Assembly (NCBI GenBank): GCA_027310665.1 | Contig: DAIDAJ010000108.1 | Span: forward strand, 1-44,971 | Direction of reading: 5' to 3' | Length of the DNA: 44,971 nucleotides | Source of the DNA: Sideroxydans sp. | GTDB taxonomy: Bacteria; Pseudomonadota; Gammaproteobacteria; Burkholderiales; Gallionellaceae | Notes under the pieces: generated by a model | What the model was told of the DNA's origin: nothing | The model's input: the letters and a program-made list of their open reading frames with translations, nothing else | Database searches by the model: none | In this document: positions 9,595 to 17,339 of the stretch, one piece after another | Numbering within the stretch: the stretch's first letter is position 1 | Layout of the letters: each line of letters begins with the position of its first letter | Translations under genes and position numbers: made by a program

Positions 9595-10789
9595 TTCCGG
9601 AGCACGCATGACGACCGAGCCTATCCATCACGTTCCCGCCCCCGCGCGCCTTCGACTCGCCGGAGTGACGCTGGCGGCAGTTGCCACCATCGTGGCGGCA
9701 GTTGGTATCTGGATTCGCGTCAGTCACGCACATGATCTGGAACGGGAGGTTGAGGCGAAACATGTGACGGTTAAAGTTGTGTTGCCCCAGTTGGGTCCCG
9801 CTATGCAGACACTGATTTTGCCCGGAAATGTGCGCGCCGATCTTGATGCGCCCATCTATTCCAGAGTGAGTGGCTACCTCAAGAATTGGTATACCGACAT
9901 TGGCGCGCATGTGAAGAAGGGGCAATTGCTGGGTGAAGTGGAAACGCCGGAACTTGACCAGCAGATACTGCGGGCCCGGGCAGATGTGGCGAGCGCAGAA
10001 TCGAACCTGGAAATTGCCGACATCACGGCAAAGCGCTGGCAGAATCTGGTGGTCTCGAATTCGGTTTCCCGCCAGGAATCGGATGAAAAGACGGCAGATG
10101 CAAAATCCAAGCATGACATATTGAACGCGGCGAAAGCCAACCTGGAAAGCCTGCTTGCGAACCAGTCGTTCCAGCGTATCGTGGCGCCTTTTGACGGTGT
10201 CGTCACCGAACGTAATACCGATATCGGCAAACTGATCAATCCGGGAAGCAACAACGGACAGGCGTTGTTCCGGGTCGTCGACAACCGGAGACTGCGGATT
10301 TACACCGAGGTGCCGCAGTACTTCATTTACCTGATCAAGCCGAAAATGAAGGTACAAGTCTATTTTCCCGAGCTTCCCGCGCAGGGCTTTGCGGCGACTG
10401 TCCTGAGTACGTCGAACGCGATCCGCGAGTCCTCGCGTACGGCGACGGTCGAGTTGTTGATGGAAAACAAGGGCGGGAAGCTGTTCTCGGGCAGTTATGC
10501 GGAAGTGCACTTTGACCTGCCTTCCAGTTCGAAAGTGTTCCGTTTACCGGTGAGTGCACTGTTGTTCCGCAAAGAGGGGCTGCAAGTTGCAACCGTGGGT
10601 GCCGATGACCGGGTCGTTCTCAAGCACATCGCGATTGCGCGCGATCTGGGGCGCGTGGTGGAAGTGAACAGCGGAATCGACAGTGCCGACCGGGTGATCG
10701 ATAGCCCGTCGGATTCCATCGTGCAGGGTGATGTCGTGCGCATCAAGAATGCCGAGCCTGCCGAGCCGAAGCCGGGAACTGCGCCATGA
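9581..10789 (+). CDS. RND efflux periplasmic adaptor (second copy)
   Basis: HlyD/AcrA-type adaptor of 402 residues, paralogous to the one at 2189-3379. The N-terminal anchor is LAGVTLAAVATIVAAVGIWI. The lipoyl halves are recognisable as DAPIYSRVSGYLKNWYTDIG and RIVAPFDGVVTERNTDIG, with a helical hairpin between them (ILRARADVASAESNLEIADI). Two starts are plausible: ATG 9581 with AAGGAA at 9568-9573, overlapping the pump stop by 14 nt, and ATG 9608 with CGGAG about 5 nt upstream, which would remove nine residues. It overlaps the next gene by ATGA. It connects the pump at 6394 with the lipoprotein channel at 10786. Confidence 0.94.
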   Translation: MTPPDSGARMTTEPIHHVPAPARLRLAGVTLAAVATIVAAVGIWIRVSHAHDLEREVEAKHVTVKVVLPQLGPAMQTLILPGNVRADLDAPIYSRVSGYLKNWYTDIGAHVKKGQLLGEVETPELDQQILRARADVASAESNLEIADITAKRWQNLVVSNSVSRQESDEKTADAKSKHDILNAAKANLESLLANQSFQRIVAPFDGVVTERNTDIGKLINPGSNNGQALFRVVDNRRLRIYTEVPQYFIYLIKPKMKVQVYFPELPAQGFAATVLSTSNAIRESSRTATVELLMENKGGKLFSGSYAEVHFDLPSSSKVFRLPVSALLFRKEGLQVATVGADDRVVLKHIAIARDLGRVVEVNSGIDSADRVIDSPSDSIVQGDVVRIKNAEPAEPKPGTAP

Positions 10790-12213
10790 ACGCAAACCGG
10801 CTGGCATCGTCGATACTTTTGATATCGGTATTCGCGGGCTGTTCCCAGGCGCCTGCTTACAAAATACCCGTGGTTCCGGCACCGGCGGCATACAAAGGCG
10901 ATGCCGCGATCTGGCAGCCTTCCCAGCCCTCGGACAATCTTCCGCGCGGCGATTGGTGGAAGGCATACAAGACGCCCGCCCTGGACGACCTGGTTGTGCG
11001 GCTGGATGCGGCCAATGCCGATCTTGCGGTGGCCGTAGCTCATTTTGACCAGGCGACAGCCTATGCAGCCCAGGCGCGAGCGGGTTATTTTCCCACCGTG
11101 TCGGCGGGCGCTTATTCGACGCGCAACAGGCAGTCGCAAAATCGAGCGCTGCGTTCCGCCGCCCAGCCGAATGTCTATGGCGATAACGCGCTCGGCGTGA
11201 TGGCCGATTATGAAGTCGATCTGTGGGGACGCGTGCGCAATCAGGTTGAAGCCGGAGAGGCGGGCGCTCAGGCTGCTGCGGCGGAACTGGAGTCCATTCA
11301 TCTGAGCCTGAGGGCGGAACTCGTCAACAACTATCTGACTTTGCGCATGCTCGACGCGCAATCCAAATTATTGGCGGATGAAGTCGGCGCCTATACCAAG
11401 GCCCTCGAGTTGACGCAAAACCGCTTCCAGGGCGGAATCGATTCCGCCCTGGATGTCTCCCGTGCCAAAGTACAGCTCGAAACGGCGCAAGCGAAGATCG
11501 CGGATCTCGCCGCAAGCAGGGCGCTTTACGAGCATGCGATCGCGACGCTGGTCGGCCAATCCGCTTCCAAATTTTCCATTGCGCCTGCCGTGGTCGACAT
11601 TCCGTTGCCGGCAATCCCCGTGGGCGTCCCGGCCGCGCTGTTGCAGCGCAGGCCGGATATTGCCGCAGCGGAACGTCATTTGGCAGAAGCCAACGCCCGT
11701 ATCGGGGTGGCCAAGTCGGCCTTTTTCCCGACCGTGAATCTCAGCGCTGCCGCGGGATACGAAAGCACATACCAGTCGGCATGGCTGACTGCGCCCAATC
11801 TATTCTGGATGATCGGGCCGAACGCCCTGATGACTATTTTCGATGCCGGCCGGCGCGAGGCGGTGGTCGCCCAGGAAGAAGCCGTATTCAGGGAGTCGGG
11901 GGCTAAATACCGTTCCGCTGTACTGCACGCTTTTCAGGAAGTCGAGGACAATCTTTCGCTCTTGAGTAATCTGACGGAGGAGTCCAGTGCGCTCGACGCA
12001 GCTGTCAGGGATACCCAGAACACACTGGATATCGCCATGAACCGTTACCGCGAAGGTGCCGCGAGTTATCTGGAAGTGGTGACAGCTCAGGCCACCGCAC
12101 AGCAGGTTCAACTCGACGCGCTGGATCTGCGCCGGAGAAGGCTGCAGGCAAGCGTCAATCTTGTCCGCGCACTGGGTGGAGGGTGGGAGGCTGCCCGGAT
12201 AGCCTCCCGTTGA
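10786..12213 (+). CDS. NodT-family outer-membrane efflux lipoprotein (second copy)
   Basis: TolC/NodT-type outer-membrane factor of 475 residues, paralogue of the gene at 3376-4806. The signal (ASSILLISVFAGC) carries a lipobox FAGC, predicting a lipidated Cys at about residue 19. The two-repeat OEP architecture is visible: GDWWKAYKTPALDDLVVRLD in the first part, QRRPDIAAAERHLAEANARI at the start of the second, and YREGASYLEVVTAQ-type sequence near the end. The start overlaps the adaptor stop by 4 nt. This is the last gene of the second efflux operon; the next gene is convergent (12268-13125, minus). Confidence 0.95.
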   Translation: MNANRLASSILLISVFAGCSQAPAYKIPVVPAPAAYKGDAAIWQPSQPSDNLPRGDWWKAYKTPALDDLVVRLDAANADLAVAVAHFDQATAYAAQARAGYFPTVSAGAYSTRNRQSQNRALRSAAQPNVYGDNALGVMADYEVDLWGRVRNQVEAGEAGAQAAAAELESIHLSLRAELVNNYLTLRMLDAQSKLLADEVGAYTKALELTQNRFQGGIDSALDVSRAKVQLETAQAKIADLAASRALYEHAIATLVGQSASKFSIAPAVVDIPLPAIPVGVPAALLQRRPDIAAAERHLAEANARIGVAKSAFFPTVNLSAAAGYESTYQSAWLTAPNLFWMIGPNALMTIFDAGRREAVVAQEEAVFRESGAKYRSAVLHAFQEVEDNLSLLSNLTEESSALDAAVRDTQNTLDIAMNRYREGAASYLEVVTAQATAQQVQLDALDLRRRRLQASVNLVRALGGGWEAARIASR

Positions 12214-12267
12214 TACTCTTTCGTAAGGCAGAAATCGTCGCGACTCAGCCTTCTGAAAGCCGTATCT

Positions 12268-13125
12268 CTAAAATGTAATACGCATTGTGGCCAGCGTGGC
12301 GTGATTCAGGTTGACCACCTGCGTTCCCTGTACGACCTGATAGCCGACTCCAACGATAGCCTTGACGCGATCCTTGATCTCGAACCGGCCGATAGTAGCT
12401 CCGTAGGTGATCGTCATTTGACTCTTGCCTGCAAGAGCCCCGTTATACCAGTGCGTATAGCTGGTTTCGATTTCCGGCCAGAACTTGCCCACATGTCCCT
12501 GCAGCGCCGTATTCCAGGTAAGCGGTCTTCCGATGATGTCCAATCCGCCCGATGGAACGGCAATGCCCAAGGTGCTCTGAACATCGAACCCGGACTGTCG
12601 ATCGCCCCACCCCTTGCCGGCAGCGATGGTGGGCGTGACGAGCGTGTGATTGGTGGTAAATGCATTGCCCCCGGTTTGCAGGCTCGTTCCGAGGAAAGCG
12701 GTGACGATGTAATTGCCATGTTCCTCATTTGCCGACAGTAGCCGATATTTCAGCAGAAGATTTTCATCAGCCACTCCGGAGACATTGGGCTTGTTCGGGA
12801 TGTTTTTTACTTCATAGGCGGGCACGCCGACAATGATCTCGGTATTGCGGCTGGGGATAATCTCGATTCCTTTGCCGCCGCCATAATTATCCAGCGTTGC
12901 ACCTTTAGGCAGGTCTGAATGGCTATAGTCGAACCTGTATTCCTGTTCCAGTCTTGGGGTGACTGTCACCAAGGGGGTCATCCAGTGCGGTTGCTCTTCC
13001 TGGGTGCTGCTGACATTGGCCAACCAGTTCGAGAAAAATGACGAATCTTCGGCAAATGCAGGCCATGCTATCAAGCTGGATGCGATGACGATCACTGCGG
13101 AACACGTTTTACTGGGCTTGATCAT
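12268..13125 (-). CDS. Outer-membrane beta-barrel protein, transporter-like, function unknown
   Basis: A 285-residue secreted protein. The signal peptide is clear (MIKPSKTCSAVIVIASSL, then a cleavage-type AFA before EDSS). The mature part is rich in alternating polar/hydrophobic strands and ends in ...ATMRITF; a C-terminal aromatic residue is typical of outer-membrane barrels. It resembles the broad family annotated as transporters related to the phenol-degradation meta-pathway protein (PF13557), but I cannot name a substrate. I set the start at 13125 because AAGGAGAT lies 8 nt upstream; an upstream ATG at 13170 would add 15 residues without a ribosome site and spoil the signal peptide. A 12-bp palindrome and a 24-bp inverted repeat lie upstream. 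Confidence 0.75.
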   Translation of the reverse strand: MIKPSKTCSAVIVIASSLIAWPAFAEDSSFFSNWLANVSSTQEEQPHWMTPLVTVTPRLEQEYRFDYSHSDLPKGATLDNYGGGKGIEIIPSRNTEIIVGVPAYEVKNIPNKPNVSGVADENLLLKYRLLSANEEHGNYIVTAFLGTSLQTGGNAFTTNHTLVTPTIAAGKGWGDRQSGFDVQSTLGIAVPSGGLDIIGRPLTWNTALQGHVGKFWPEIETSYTHWYNGALAGKSQMTITYGATIGRFEIKDRVKAIVGVGYQVVQGTQVVNLNHATLATMRITF

Positions 13126-13164
13126 TTTACTTATCTCCTTAAATTTAAACGCTATTTTATGCTT

Positions 13165-13176
13165 GGGCAATTGCCC
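13165..13176. promoter_or_regulatory. 12-bp perfect palindrome upstream of the barrel gene
   Basis: GGGCAATTGCCC is a perfect palindrome 40 bp upstream of the start codon at 13125, in a position where an operator for that minus-strand gene would lie. The binding protein is unknown. A second small inverted repeat, GGTAA-N5-TTACC, follows at 13196-13210. Confidence 0.4.
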
Positions 13177-13248
13177 TTACTCATTCAATGATTAAGGTAA
13201 AAAAATTACCCCTGAGAATTTTAACTTCATCAACTCTTCGTTATGTAT

Positions 13249-13272
13249 ATAACGACATAACGAATTGAGTCT
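13249..13272. promoter_or_regulatory. Inverted repeat, candidate operator
   Basis: CGTTATGT (13249-13256) and ACATAACG (13265-13272) form a perfect 8-bp inverted repeat with an 8-bp centre. A second, internal register GTTAT-GTAT-ATAAC also exists at 13250-13263. Repeats of this size usually mark a dimeric regulator site. It is about 125 bp upstream of the minus-strand barrel gene. No regulator can be named. Confidence 0.4.
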
Positions 13273-13426
13273 CAGCAAAAGGTGTGCCGAAATTGCTATT
13301 TCAATAACTATCAATTGCTTACAAATAAACTCGGCAGGGCTATCGTCTTCAAAGGCCCGGTTTTGTAGGATTTGCTACCCGGTTTGGAGCAAAGTTCACG
13401 AAACTGAATCGATCAGGCAAAACTTG

Positions 13427-13561
13427 GTGAAAACAGTAAAACGGATCAATGCGGCTTTATTTGCTGCATTCCTGTTTGCGGGAGGATGCCGAACACTCAG
13501 TTCGGAAAAATATGGCTCTATGGATTGTTGCAGGAATGATACAGCTTGTGACACTACTTAG
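13427..13561 (+). CDS. Possible 44-residue secreted or lipoprotein-like small ORF
   Basis: GTG-started ORF giving a basic N-terminus (VKTVKRIN), a hydrophobic stretch (AALFAAFLFAGG), a Cys followed by RTLSSEKYGS, and then a short tail with three more Cys. This has the shape of a lipoprotein or bacteriocin-release type signal, but the lipobox (FAGGC) is imperfect because Ala occupies the usual Leu position. The Shine-Dalgarno (AGG about 10 nt upstream) is weak. It lies in an otherwise regulatory region. It could be chance; comparison with related genomes would settle it. Confidence 0.2.
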   Translation: MKTVKRINAALFAAFLFAGGCRTLSSEKYGSMDCCRNDTACDTT

Positions 13562-13607
13562 AAGATTCCGAGCTGCTCCAAAAGCCGCTATCCCGATTGA
13601 AAAAAGA

Positions 13608-13642
13608 CCCGGAAAAAAGCCGGGAAAACTGCAATGTTTTCC
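13608..13642. terminator. Two overlapping hairpins upstream of the porin gene
   Basis: CCCGG (13608-13612) pairs with CCGGG (13620-13624), and GGAAAAC (13623-13629) pairs with GTTTTCC (13636-13642). The two stems share bases 13623-13624 so they are partly exclusive. On the minus strand the first stem is followed by a T-rich run, so it could terminate leftward transcription; on the plus strand no good T-run follows. Function is uncertain. Confidence 0.3.
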
Positions 13643-13737
13643 AGTGCCTACATAATGGTTTTATCTCTTGTATTGTTAAAATTACGTTAAATTATGAGGT
13701 TTTTGAAATTCAGCACTGGCAAAAAGTATGATATTTA

Positions 13738-13751
13738 TTGACATATATCAA
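13738..13751 (+). promoter_or_regulatory. FNR/CRP-family box upstream of the porin gene
   Basis: TTGAC-ATAT-ATCAA matches the FNR consensus TTGAT-N4-ATCAA in 9 of 10 defined positions. It lies 174 bp upstream of the porin start. TATGCC at 13772-13777 could be the -10 element, which would place the box near -40, the usual class II activator position; TATTGT at 13782-13787 is an alternative. This suggests oxygen- or nitric-oxide-linked control of the porin, as an inference. Confidence 0.5.
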
Positions 13752-13924
13752 CATGTTGCATGAAAACTACGTATGCCTACTTATTGTAAGGAATTGATTG
13801 AAGTGGTAGGCACGGAAGTGTAATTTGCGCCTCGGACGAGGAGGGATATCCCACCGATCCAATTATTTCGCTAGGGATTGGCCCGATACGAAAGTGAATA
13901 TCTAAATCTGAGGAGATCATTCAA

Positions 13925-15100
13925 ATGCAAAAGAAACTCATCGCTCTGGCAGTAGCCGCTGCTTTTTCTGCTCCGGCGTTCGCTGATGTGACCATGTACG
14001 GTAACGTTGACGCAGCGGTTGCCCACGCTTCCGCCGACGGCCAAAAGAGCGACACGATTGCTGTTTCGGGCGGCCTGTCTGCATCCCGCCTTGGCGTGAA
14101 GGGTGCGGAAGACCTGAGCAACGGCATGAAGGCTGTCGTCGTTCTGGAATACGGTCTGGATCCGCAAACCAACTCGACCATAGGCGCAAGCGGCGTGGGT
14201 AATTCAAGCGTTGTTGCACGTCAACAAATGCTGGCATTGGCAGGCGATTTCGGAACGGTTGCAACAGGCTACCTGCAAACCACAGCCTATGACTGGGCTG
14301 TCAAGTTTGACCCAATGGCCGATTCGCTGGTGTCTCCGCTGCAAAACGTAACCGCAGGCAGCACTTTCCTGATCGGCTCCGCAACAGGTGCAGCTCGTGC
14401 TCAACGCGCACTGGCCTACATTTCTCCAAACATGAGCGGTGTGACCGTCGCGGTGAATTACTCTACCGCTCTGGCTGGTGTGGGTAACTTGACTGCACCT
14501 TCTACTGCAGCTGTCGATCCTAAAACTTCTGCATTCTTGCTGTCGGCAAATTACGACAATGGTCCTCTGTCCGTCGGAGCTGTGTATACGGGCGCCACTG
14601 CTGGTACGACCTACCTGCCTGCGCTTGCCACAGAAACATCGACGCTTTCGGCGACCGACATTGCTTTAGGTGCTTCATATGATTTCACCGTGGTCAAACT
14701 GTTTGCAACTTATCAGACCTCCAAAACTGGTACCAACAACATAGTCACCACGGCTGGCACTAACAAGGCTATGTCTGTCAGCGCGGTAGCTCCAGTCGGC
14801 CCAGGCGCTATTGCGCTCAGCTATGCCAAGAACACTATAGATGCGAGCAGTACTCTGTCGAGCTTGTCGAAGGTCGGCACTGGAACTGATATGGGTGCTT
14901 CTGGCGTCACCTTGGCTTGGTTGCAAGGTCTGTCCAAGACAACGACGTTCTATGCTGCGTATACCAAAACGAGTCAAGGTGCAAACACAGCTTCTTATAG
15001 TGTGATCAATGATGCGCTGGCCGCAAGCACCGCAGCAGGATGGGCTTCTGGCGGCGGTAGTTCGTCCATGCTGGCTGTTGGTCTGAACAAGAAGTTCTAA
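13925..15100 (+). CDS. Gram-negative porin (betaproteobacterial type)
   Basis: General diffusion porin of 391 residues. The signal peptide is textbook: MQKKLIALAVAAAFSAPAFA, then ADVTMYGNVDAAVAH, the first strand typical of betaproteobacterial porins (YGxxDxxV). The barrel continues through repeated amphipathic strands and ends with Phe (AVGLNKKF), the outer-membrane assembly signal. ATG 13925 has GAGGAG about 9 nt upstream. A strong intrinsic terminator follows at 15148-15175, and a long AT-rich leader with an FNR-like site precedes it. It is monocistronic. The high Ala/Thr/Ser/Val content and the codon usage suit a highly expressed protein. Confidence 0.93.
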   Translation: MQKKLIALAVAAAFSAPAFADVTMYGNVDAAVAHASADGQKSDTIAVSGGLSASRLGVKGAEDLSNGMKAVVVLEYGLDPQTNSTIGASGVGNSSVVARQQMLALAGDFGTVATGYLQTTAYDWAVKFDPMADSLVSPLQNVTAGSTFLIGSATGAARAQRALAYISPNMSGVTVAVNYSTALAGVGNLTAPSTAAVDPKTSAFLLSANYDNGPLSVGAVYTGATAGTTYLPALATETSTLSATDIALGASYDFTVVKLFATYQTSKTGTNNIVTTAGTNKAMSVSAVAPVGPGAIALSYAKNTIDASSTLSSLSKVGTGTDMGASGVTLAWLQGLSKTTTFYAAYTKTSQGANTASYSVINDALAASTAAGWASGGGSSSMLAVGLNKKF

Positions 15101-15147
15101 TCGGACTTTCCGGTGTAGTAAACCGGTCTTTCCCCCGTAATACAGTA

Positions 15148-15175
15148 CGGCCACCTTCGGGTGGCCGTTTTTATT
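15148..15175 (+). terminator. Intrinsic terminator of the porin gene
   Basis: CGGCCACC (15148-15155), loop TTCG, GGTGGCCG (15160-15167), then TTTTTATTT. The 8-bp GC-rich stem with a UUCG-type loop and T-run is a standard rho-independent terminator, about 50 bp after the porin stop. Confidence 0.9.
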
Positions 15176-15228
15176 TGACAGTGCTTGGCCGATTGCCTAA
15201 ATTGCCAAGGTTGCCACAGGAGGACGAC

Positions 15229-15855
15229 ATGTTGAATCTCGACAATCTGATCATTGAATTCGATAAAGGTCTGCGCACCTTGTTCGCCAACGCGCCGACT
15301 GCGCGCCCCTATCCGGATGCGGACATCACGGATTCGGCAATGAGTGACGCGGAAAAAAAGCACGCAGCCGCGCTGATGCGGATCAATCACACCGGAGAGA
15401 TATGCGCCCAGGCCTTGTATCAGGGCCAGGCCCTGACCGCACGCGATCCGGGGGTGCAGGAGAAGCTGGAGCATGCGGCGTGGGAAGAAACCGAACACCT
15501 GGCCTGGACTTCACACCGGGTGCATGAGTTGGGCGGGCGCCTGAGCCTGCTCAATCCGTTCTGGTACACCAGTTCGTTGGCTTTGGGCGCATTGGCGGGT
15601 GCGCTGGGCGACAAATGGAATCTGGGTTTTCTGGCCGAAACCGAACGTCAGGTCGGTGCGCACCTGCAAAGCCATCTGGACAGCTTGCCGAAACAGGACG
15701 CCAAGAGCCGTGCCGTGGCACGGCAGATGTACGTGGATGAAGTCGGCCATGCCGACATGGCGGTTGAGCTGGGTGCGGCGGAATTGCCGCTGCCGGTGAA
15801 GCTGGCGATGCGGGGTATGTCGAAAGTGATGACGAGGACGGTTTATTGGGTTTGA
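15229..15855 (+). CDS. coq7: 2-polyprenyl-3-methyl-6-methoxy-1,4-benzoquinone monooxygenase Coq7
   Basis: Di-iron hydroxylase of ubiquinone biosynthesis that adds the C6 hydroxyl group to demethoxyubiquinone. It acts at the inner membrane. 208 residues. The carboxylate-bridged iron ligands are visible in order: RINHTGEICAQALYQGQ, WEETEHLAW and VDEVGHADMA. I place the start at ATG 15229, because GGAGG lies about 6 nt upstream; a longer frame from 15175 would begin inside the porin terminator. The gene stands alone and ends just before a REP-like element shared with the convergent OsmC gene. Its presence supports an aerobic, ubiquinone-using proteobacterium. Confidence 0.95.
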   Translation: MLNLDNLIIEFDKGLRTLFANAPTARPYPDADITDSAMSDAEKKHAAALMRINHTGEICAQALYQGQALTARDPGVQEKLEHAAWEETEHLAWTSHRVHELGGRLSLLNPFWYTSSLALGALAGALGDKWNLGFLAETERQVGAHLQSHLDSLPKQDAKSRAVARQMYVDEVGHADMAVELGAAELPLPVKLAMRGMSKVMTRTVYWV

Positions 15856-15856
15856 C

Positions 15857-15970
15857 CGTCATTCCGGCGAAGGCCGGAATCCAGTGGTTTGACCAATCAT
15901 GCAGTTGGGTTTGTCCTCGCTACGCGAAGGTATTTATCTTTACTGGATTCCGTCCTTCGCCGGAATGACG
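15857..15970. repeat. REP-like inverted repeat pair between convergent genes
   Basis: A 29-bp unit at 15857-15885 (begins CGTCATTCCGGCGAAGG, ends AATCCAGT) recurs inverted at 15942-15970 with one mismatch. Each unit also contains the internal stem TTCCGGC-GAAG-GCCGGAA or part of it. Such GTCATTCCGGCGAAG units are a common dispersed extragenic palindrome type in betaproteobacteria. Lying between coq7 and the convergent OsmC gene, the pair can fold into one long hairpin and may stop transcription from both sides. The intervening 56 bp show no gene. Confidence 0.85.
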
Positions 15971-15976
15971 AAAAGG

Positions 15977-16393
15977 CTATCCCTCCACGATCTCGAAATC
16001 GTGCGTCATCTTCGCCGTCTTCCCCAGCATGATGGATGCCGAGCAGTATTTGTCCGCGGATAGCTTGATGGCGCGCTCGACTTGTTCGCGCTTGAGGTCT
16101 TTGCCCGTCACCACAAAGTGCAGATGGATCCTGGTGAATACTTTGGGGTCGGTCTCGGCACGGTCGGACTGGATGTCCACCACGCAATCGGAGATTTGCT
16201 GCCGTCCTTTTTTCAGGATGGTCACCACATCGTAGGCAGTACAAGCGCCGGTACCGATCAACAACATCTCCATCGGTCGCGGCCCCAGGTTGCGGCCGCC
16301 ACCTGCGGGCGGGCCGTCCATCACGACCGCATGACCGCTTTCGGTCTCGCCGATGAAGGAAACCTCTTCTACCCATTTGATGCGTGCTTTCAT
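15977..16393 (-). CDS. OsmC/Ohr-family protein
   Basis: Small thiol peroxidase-like protein of 138 residues in the OsmC superfamily, which reduces organic hydroperoxides. The two family cysteines are in GTGACTAYDVV and KYCSASIML, about 60 residues apart as expected. The start at 16393 (MKARIKWVEEV) has GGAGTG upstream; a frame extending to 16459 lacks a ribosome site. It is more like the YhfA-type OsmC branch than Ohr, judging by GPPAGGGRNLGPRPMEMLL, but that is an impression. It lies downstream of the YdcF-like gene on the same strand, with a 73-bp gap. Confidence 0.88.
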   Translation of the reverse strand: MKARIKWVEEVSFIGETESGHAVVMDGPPAGGGRNLGPRPMEMLLIGTGACTAYDVVTILKKGRQQISDCVVDIQSDRAETDPKVFTRIHLHFVVTGKDLKREQVERAIKLSADKYCSASIMLGKTAKMTHDFEIVEG

Positions 16394-16466
16394 TTGACAC
16401 TCCGTTGGTTGGTTTGATGCGCGCCCAGACAAAGGCGCCGGCGCTTCCGTAATAGACATTACTAAG

Positions 16467-17216
16467 TCACGATTTTAACTGATACCACAACATCCCGATC
16501 AGCTCGTGCAGGAAAACCCGGCTGTCCCTCAAGGCATAGGCATTCGGTATGAAAGCGAGCAAATCCGTTCGGTAGCGCGTGGTATAGCCGGTCGGGGCGG
16601 GAACGACCTGGAACCCGGCAGCCTGAAACGCCCGCGCGGCGCGCGGCATGTGCCAGGCATGAGTGACAAGGTAGATACGGTTGATGCCGGCCTGTTTGAG
16701 CAACTGCCGGCACAGGCGCGCATTCTCCAGCGTGTTGTCGGATGCTCCTTCCGTCCATTGCACGGGGACGTTGAACTCGTGTTCCAGCACTTGTTTCATC
16801 TGTTCCGCTTCGGCGAGGCTGTTGCCCAGCGGAGTGCCTCCCGTCACCAGTATGGGCTTCAAGGTCTCGCGGTATAGCTTGGCCGCGTAGCGCAGACGCT
16901 CCAGCGTATCTTTGTTTGTCGTATCGCCGCCGTATTCCGGTGCGTAAAAATAAGTGCCGCCACCCAGTACCACGATGGCATCTGCCTGCGATCTTCTCGT
17001 GTCGTTGACGAATGGTCTGCCTTCCAGATCATGCAGCAAAGCTTCCGCGAAATAGGGGGTGGAGAGCAGCCACAACAAGGCTGAGGAGGCAGTCAACAGT
17101 ATGCGGGCGAGCGACGGGTGCCTGTTCCAGAGCAACAGGCCGAGCGCCGCGATGAGCAGCAGGCTGAACGGGGGCAGCAGGACAGTGCCGATGAGGTTGG
17201 TAAGGAACCAGGACAT
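16467..17216 (-). CDS. YdcF/ElyC family (DUF218) membrane protein
   Basis: A 249-residue protein with two N-terminal membrane helices (NLIGTVLLPPFSLLLIAALGL and ARILLTASSALLWLL) followed by a DUF218 domain: ADAIVVLGGGTYFYAPEY, PILVTGGTPLGNSLAEAEQM and IYLVTHAWHMPRAARAFQAA. The family includes E. coli ElyC and SanA, linked to peptidoglycan precursor/envelope integrity; the exact reaction is not established. The topology fits ElyC better than soluble YdcF. It starts divergently from the phospholipase-like gene at 17340, with 123 bp between them. Confidence 0.85.
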   Translation of the reverse strand: MSWFLTNLIGTVLLPPFSLLLIAALGLLLWNRHPSLARILLTASSALLWLLSTPYFAEALLHDLEGRPFVNDTRRSQADAIVVLGGGTYFYAPEYGGDTTNKDTLERLRYAAKLYRETLKPILVTGGTPLGNSLAEAEQMKQVLEHEFNVPVQWTEGASDNTLENARLCRQLLKQAGINRIYLVTHAWHMPRAARAFQAAGFQVVPAPTGYTTRYRTDLLAFIPNAYALRDSRVFLHELIGMLWYQLKS

Positions 17217-17339
17217 GGCTGATCTTGATCTTTTGGAAAGACGGGCGATTATCGCAGAGCGCGGGAGTTTATCGGAGCGTCACAATAAAATCATCTGAGC
17301 GTCATTAAAGTTTCGCATCCGGCCGCGACACTGCGAGCC

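Larger units (their letters stand above)
13126..13924. other. AT-rich divergent regulatory region between two outer-membrane genes
   Basis: 799 bp between the start of the minus-strand barrel gene and the start of the porin gene. It is visibly more AT-rich than its surroundings. It holds the palindrome at 13165-13176, the inverted repeat at 13249-13272, a possible very small lipoprotein ORF at 13427-13561, two overlapping hairpins at 13608-13642 and the FNR-like box at 13738-13751. Close to the porin are CCTCG-GA-CGAGG and GGGATATCCC elements that could fold in its 5' UTR. No larger gene is supported. Confidence 0.7.

Noticed and set aside
12214..12267. Terminator between the second efflux operon and the convergent barrel gene
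   Set aside because: No stem followed by a T-run could be found in these 54 bp.
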